DNA from: Alphaproteobacteria bacterium
GTDB lineage: Bacteria; Pseudomonadota; Alphaproteobacteria; 16-39-46
Reading direction: 5' to 3'
Length of the DNA: 7,000 nt
NCBI GenBank assembly: GCA_947497675.1
Contig: CANMHY010000034.1
Span: forward strand, 1 to 7,000
Shown one piece after another: positions 5,026-7,000 of this stretch (within the stretch, counting starts at the first letter, position 1; every line of letters starts with the position of its first letter). The notes beneath the pieces are model-generated. The model was not told where the DNA came from. It searched no databases and saw only the letters and a list, made by a program, of their open reading frames with translations. A program made the translations under genes and the position numbers.

Positions 5026-6240
5026 TTAATGGCACCACTCTTTTCGCAAGGAGGGTAGGTTTCTTTGTTTGATTCCCTCTCGAATGGCCGTCATGAGCCG
5101 GACCATGAATGTTATATTATGAAGTGTTAAGAGTTCTAAAGCGACGAGTTCTCTTGCTTTGAGAAGATAATGGAGATAGGAACGTGAAAGATTCTGGCAG
5201 GTATAACAGGGGCAAGAAGGATCGATGGGACCCGAATCTTCCGTGTAACGTGCATTTCTGAGATTAAGATGTTCACGCGAGGATGTCTTTTTATCTTCGG
5301 GGAGAAGGTAAGGCTGAACCAGAGCGCCGCCATGACGGGCAAGACGGGTTGGGTGGACACAGTCGAATGTATCAATTCCGAGAGCAACACCCTCGAAAAT
5401 ATCAGAAACTCCCCCAATTCCAAGAAGATGAATGGGACGATCTCGGACAAGAAGGGGAGCTGTCATCCCAATCACATCAGCCATTTGTTGTTTTGAAGCT
5501 CCCAAAGAGCCTCCAATAGCATGCCCAAAAAAAGGATGTTCATTTACAAATCCTGTGCTTGCTTTTCGAAGGTCTTCATAAACACCTCCTTGGATAATGC
5601 CATAAAGAGCTTGGGTATCCTTAGAGCGCCTCTTAAACTCTTCGAGAGACCTTACAGCCCATCGGTGACTCATTTCCATGGAGCGCTCTGTATAGGCCTT
5701 ATCGACATGGAAGGGGGTGCATTCGTCCAAAACAACAATCAGGTCAGCTCCCAGCTTCATTTGGACTTCGATGGATTTTTCTGGGGTGAGAAGATGTTGA
5801 CGTCCATCTAAGTAAGATTTAAAAGTTGCTCCCTGTTCATTTATCTTGAGAAGAGACCGGGACGATTTCTGCATGCGATTCCCTTTGATTTCAGAGGCAA
5901 TGGAGCCATGTCCAAGGCTAAAAATCTGAAATCCGCCTGAATCGGTAAAAAGAGGACCGTTCCAATTCATAAAAGTATGAAGCCCTCCCATTTTTTCGAC
6001 AAGGTCAGCCCCTGGGCTCAACATCAAATGATAGGTATTGGAAAGGATAATCTGAGCCCCTGTTTGTTTGACCATGTCCATGCGAAGGGCTTTCATGGCT
6101 CCTTTGGTTGCACAGAAAATGAAGTTTGGCGTTTCAACAGTGCCGTGGGGGGTTGAGATAAGACCGCACCGAGCCCGAGATTCTAAATCTTGAACCTGAA
6201 TATCAAAGGAAAATTGAGGGTAGAGGGAGGTGTTCATCAC
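5026..6240 (-). CDS. tgt: queuine/preQ1 tRNA-guanine transglycosylase
   Basis: Exchanges guanine at the wobble position of GUN-anticodon tRNAs (Asp, Asn, His, Tyr) for a queuosine precursor. In the 404-residue reading the visible catalytic features are Asp100 in TDSGGFQ (general acid/base), Asp293 in GIDTFDCVHPTR (the nucleophile) and the zinc site C343-x-C345-x2-C348 with H374. Substrate-pocket motifs are LDECTPF (171-177) and QGGVYEDLR (217-225). It is longer than the roughly 375-386 residues usual in bacteria, with extra segments at about 111-130 and 306-320. AIGGSLGASK (241-250) replaces the usual bacterial GGLAVGE. The start is either GTG at 6240 or ATG at 6237, with AGGCGGA upstream; the ATG, giving 403 residues, seems likelier. 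It lies 110 bp downstream of rpmB but beyond its terminator, so it probably has its own promoter. Confidence 0.96.
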   Translation of the reverse strand: MMNTSLYPQFSFDIQVQDLESRARCGLISTPHGTVETPNFIFCATKGAMKALRMDMVKQTGAQIILSNTYHLMLSPGADLVEKMGGLHTFMNWNGPLFTDSGGFQIFSLGHGSIASEIKGNRMQKSSRSLLKINEQGATFKSYLDGRQHLLTPEKSIEVQMKLGADLIVVLDECTPFHVDKAYTERSMEMSHRWAVRSLEEFKRRSKDTQALYGIIQGGVYEDLRKASTGFVNEHPFFGHAIGGSLGASKQQMADVIGMTAPLLVRDRPIHLLGIGGVSDIFEGVALGIDTFDCVHPTRLARHGGALVQPYLLPEDKKTSSREHLNLRNARYTEDSGPIDPSCPCYTCQNLSRSYLHYLLKARELVALELLTLHNITFMVRLMTAIREGIKQRNLPSLRKEWCH

Positions 6241-6297
6241 TGAAAATCCGCCTGAAAAATTGATGACTATAGAATTTATGACTGCAAGGTTTAATAA

Positions 6298-6319
6298 AAA
6301 ACCCGCCGAAGCGGGTTTT
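6298..6319 (-). terminator. Rho-independent terminator of rpmB
   Basis: A CCCGC/GCGGG stem (6302-6306 with 6311-6315), extended by four A-T pairs, closes a 4-nt loop. On the - strand it is followed by an uninterrupted T run (AAAAAA at 6296-6301 on the + strand), so it terminates transcription coming from rpmB and separates it from tgt. The stem is compact, GC-rich and lies about 30 bp after the rpmB stop codon. Confidence 0.85.
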
Positions 6320-6350
6320 GGAGAATAAAGAGAAAATCAAAGCTCATCCA

Positions 6351-6635
6351 TTAAGAACTCTTTTTCTTTTCTATTTTTCGTTTAAAATCAAGAGCATCTT
6401 TTGAAAGATCTTCTTTACGGGCCTTTGATAAAAAGACGTCAATGCCGCCTGCATGCTCAACAGAACGAATACCATTTACTGAAACACGAAGACGAATAAG
6501 TCTTCCCAAAACATCACTTAAAAAAGATGTTTCTTGTAAATTGGGTAAAAACCGGCGTCTAGTTCTATTGTTGGCGTGACTGACATTATTACCAGTCATC
6601 ACACCTTTGCCCGTTATAGCACATCGTCTTGCCAT
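6351..6635 (-). CDS. rpmB: 50S ribosomal protein L28
   Basis: A 94-residue basic protein of the large ribosomal subunit. The N-terminus [29 protein letters not shown] is the L28 signature (C-x-[18 protein letters not shown]), followed by [18 protein letters not shown]. It has a single Cys (Cys5), so it lacks the CxxC pairs of zinc-binding L28 paralogues. The length and the lysine-rich tail are typical of alphaproteobacterial L28. The ATG at 6635 has an AAAAGGA ribosome binding site about 12 bases upstream and a well-spaced promoter before that. It is monocistronic, ending at the terminator at 6298-6319. Confidence 0.97.
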   Translation of the reverse strand: MARRCAITGKGVMTGNNVSHANNRTRRRFLPNLQETSFLSDVLGRLIRLRVSVNGIRSVEHAGGIDVFLSKARKEDLSKDALDFKRKIEKKKSS

Positions 6636-6671
6636 GATACGTCATCCTTTTTAAAAACTTGAGATCTCCCT

Positions 6672-6700
6672 TCAATACAAGAGGAACGATGAAAGGTCAA
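6672..6700 (-). promoter_or_regulatory. promoter of rpmB
   Basis: On the - strand TTGACC (6700-6695) and TATTGA (6677-6672) are separated by 17 bp, a sigma-70-type arrangement with a near-consensus -35 box. An A/T-only tract (about 6701-6717) directly upstream could act as an UP element. The predicted start of transcription would leave a leader of about 30 nt with the ribosome binding site. Confidence 0.65.
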
Positions 6701-6911
6701 CTTTTTTTTAAAAAAATTCTCGAAAAGCCTGAGAGGATATAAAAAGAAAGTGAAAATATTTAATTTTAAAAAGAGTAATAAATTCTTTTTAAACAATCTA
6801 TAAGTGTTAAATTTCAAGGTTTTTCAAAAAAGTCATTTTGTTGCATTTTTCATGAGTTCTGGGATTTTTAACGATAACAAGCTGGTTAATGTCGTTGAAT
6901 TCGTTTTTTTC

Positions 6912-6941
6912 TTGCCTCTTTTAAGAGTTTTGGAGTATTTT
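6912..6941 (+). promoter_or_regulatory. candidate promoter of tRNA-Ala
   Basis: TTGCCT (6912-6917) and TATTTT (6936-6941) are separated by 18 bp, and the -10 box ends 15 bp before the first tRNA base. Position and spacing fit a stable-RNA promoter. The hexamers are only partial matches in an AT-rich background. Confidence 0.4.
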
Positions 6942-6956
6942 CCAAAAGAATCAAAG

Positions 6957-7000
6957 GGGGTCATAGCTCAGATGGGAGAGCGCTACGATGGCATTGTAGA
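6957..7000 (+). tRNA. tRNA-Ala(GGC), 5' part, cut by window end
   Basis: The first 44 bases of a tRNA fold as expected: acceptor strand GGGGTCA (6957-6963), TA, D-stem GCTC/GAGC (6966-6969 with 6978-6981) around AGATGGGA, then G, and anticodon stem CTACG/TGTAG (6983-6987 with 6995-6999). The 7-nt loop ATGGCAT has U33 at 6989 and anticodon GGC at 6990-6992, which reads GCC/GCU alanine codons. The variable loop, T-arm and 3' acceptor strand lie beyond the window. Confidence 0.92.

Larger units (their letters stand above)
6636..6956. other. divergent intergenic region between rpmB and tRNA-Ala
   Basis: This 321-bp, very AT-rich stretch contains the rpmB promoter on its left, a candidate tRNA promoter on its right, and no gene I can support. 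A - strand frame across 6614-6817 is lysine/phenylalanine-rich low-complexity sequence overlapping the rpmB promoter and start, and is not coding. A bulged hairpin is possible at 6870-6896 (AACGA-TAAC with GTTA-ATG-TCGTT, loop AAGCTG). It is followed by a T7 run at 6904-6910, which would resemble a + strand terminator, but no + strand gene precedes it here. Confidence 0.5.

Noticed and set aside
5136..5811. ORFs inside tgt (5136-5450 -, 5269-5496 +, 5283-5519 +, 5521-5811 +)
   Set aside because: All are alternative frames of tgt, whose catalytic motifs confirm the true frame.
6614..6817. 67-codon - strand ORF upstream of rpmB
   Set aside because: Low-complexity Lys/Phe/Leu translation of AT-rich DNA covering the rpmB promoter and start.
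6870..6910. Terminator on the + strand before tRNA-Ala
   Set aside because: The hairpin needs a 3-nt bulge, the T run is offset by several bases, and no + strand gene lies upstream in this interval.

Overview
The window looks like chromosomal DNA from an AT-rich alphaproteobacterium. The Tgt protein carries extra segments that remind me of Rickettsiales/Holosporales-type enzymes, and ParA/ParB, L28 and an Ala-tRNA fit that group. A host-associated lineage is plausible, but this placement is inference from gene style, not a database match.

Layout. On the left, on the + strand, is the 3' part of a chromosomal parA (Soj-type) followed 17 bp later by a complete parB. Next is a gene-poor gap (about 1435-1822). 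It is followed on the - strand by an unrecognised 382-residue protein with a very distinctive C-terminal motif block, and then by a short, doubtful upstream ORF. A spacer rich in inverted and tandem repeats (about 2972-3351) separates this from a two-gene - strand operon: a HipT-like (HipA superfamily) kinase followed, with an 8-bp overlap, by a HipS-like domain fused to an XRE-type DNA-binding domain. Further right, on the - strand, are tgt (queuosine tRNA-ribosyltransferase) and rpmB (ribosomal protein L28), with a clear Rho-independent terminator between them. A tRNA-Ala(GGC) on the + strand is cut by the right edge.

The core genes (chromosome segregation, translation, tRNA modification) frame an accessory island holding the unknown protein and the Hip module. 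The Hip module is the most interesting part. It has the architecture of a split HipA toxin-antitoxin system, with the kinase first and the antitoxin second, and with HipS and the DNA-binding domain joined in one protein. The kinase has Tyr where the catalytic Asp is expected (one base from an Asp codon). It also lacks serines at the Gly-rich-loop positions where HipT kinases autophosphorylate. It therefore looks like an inactivated kinase kept in frame, or one in the process of decay. Palindromes around the -10 box and ribosome binding site of the operon look like an autoregulatory operator.
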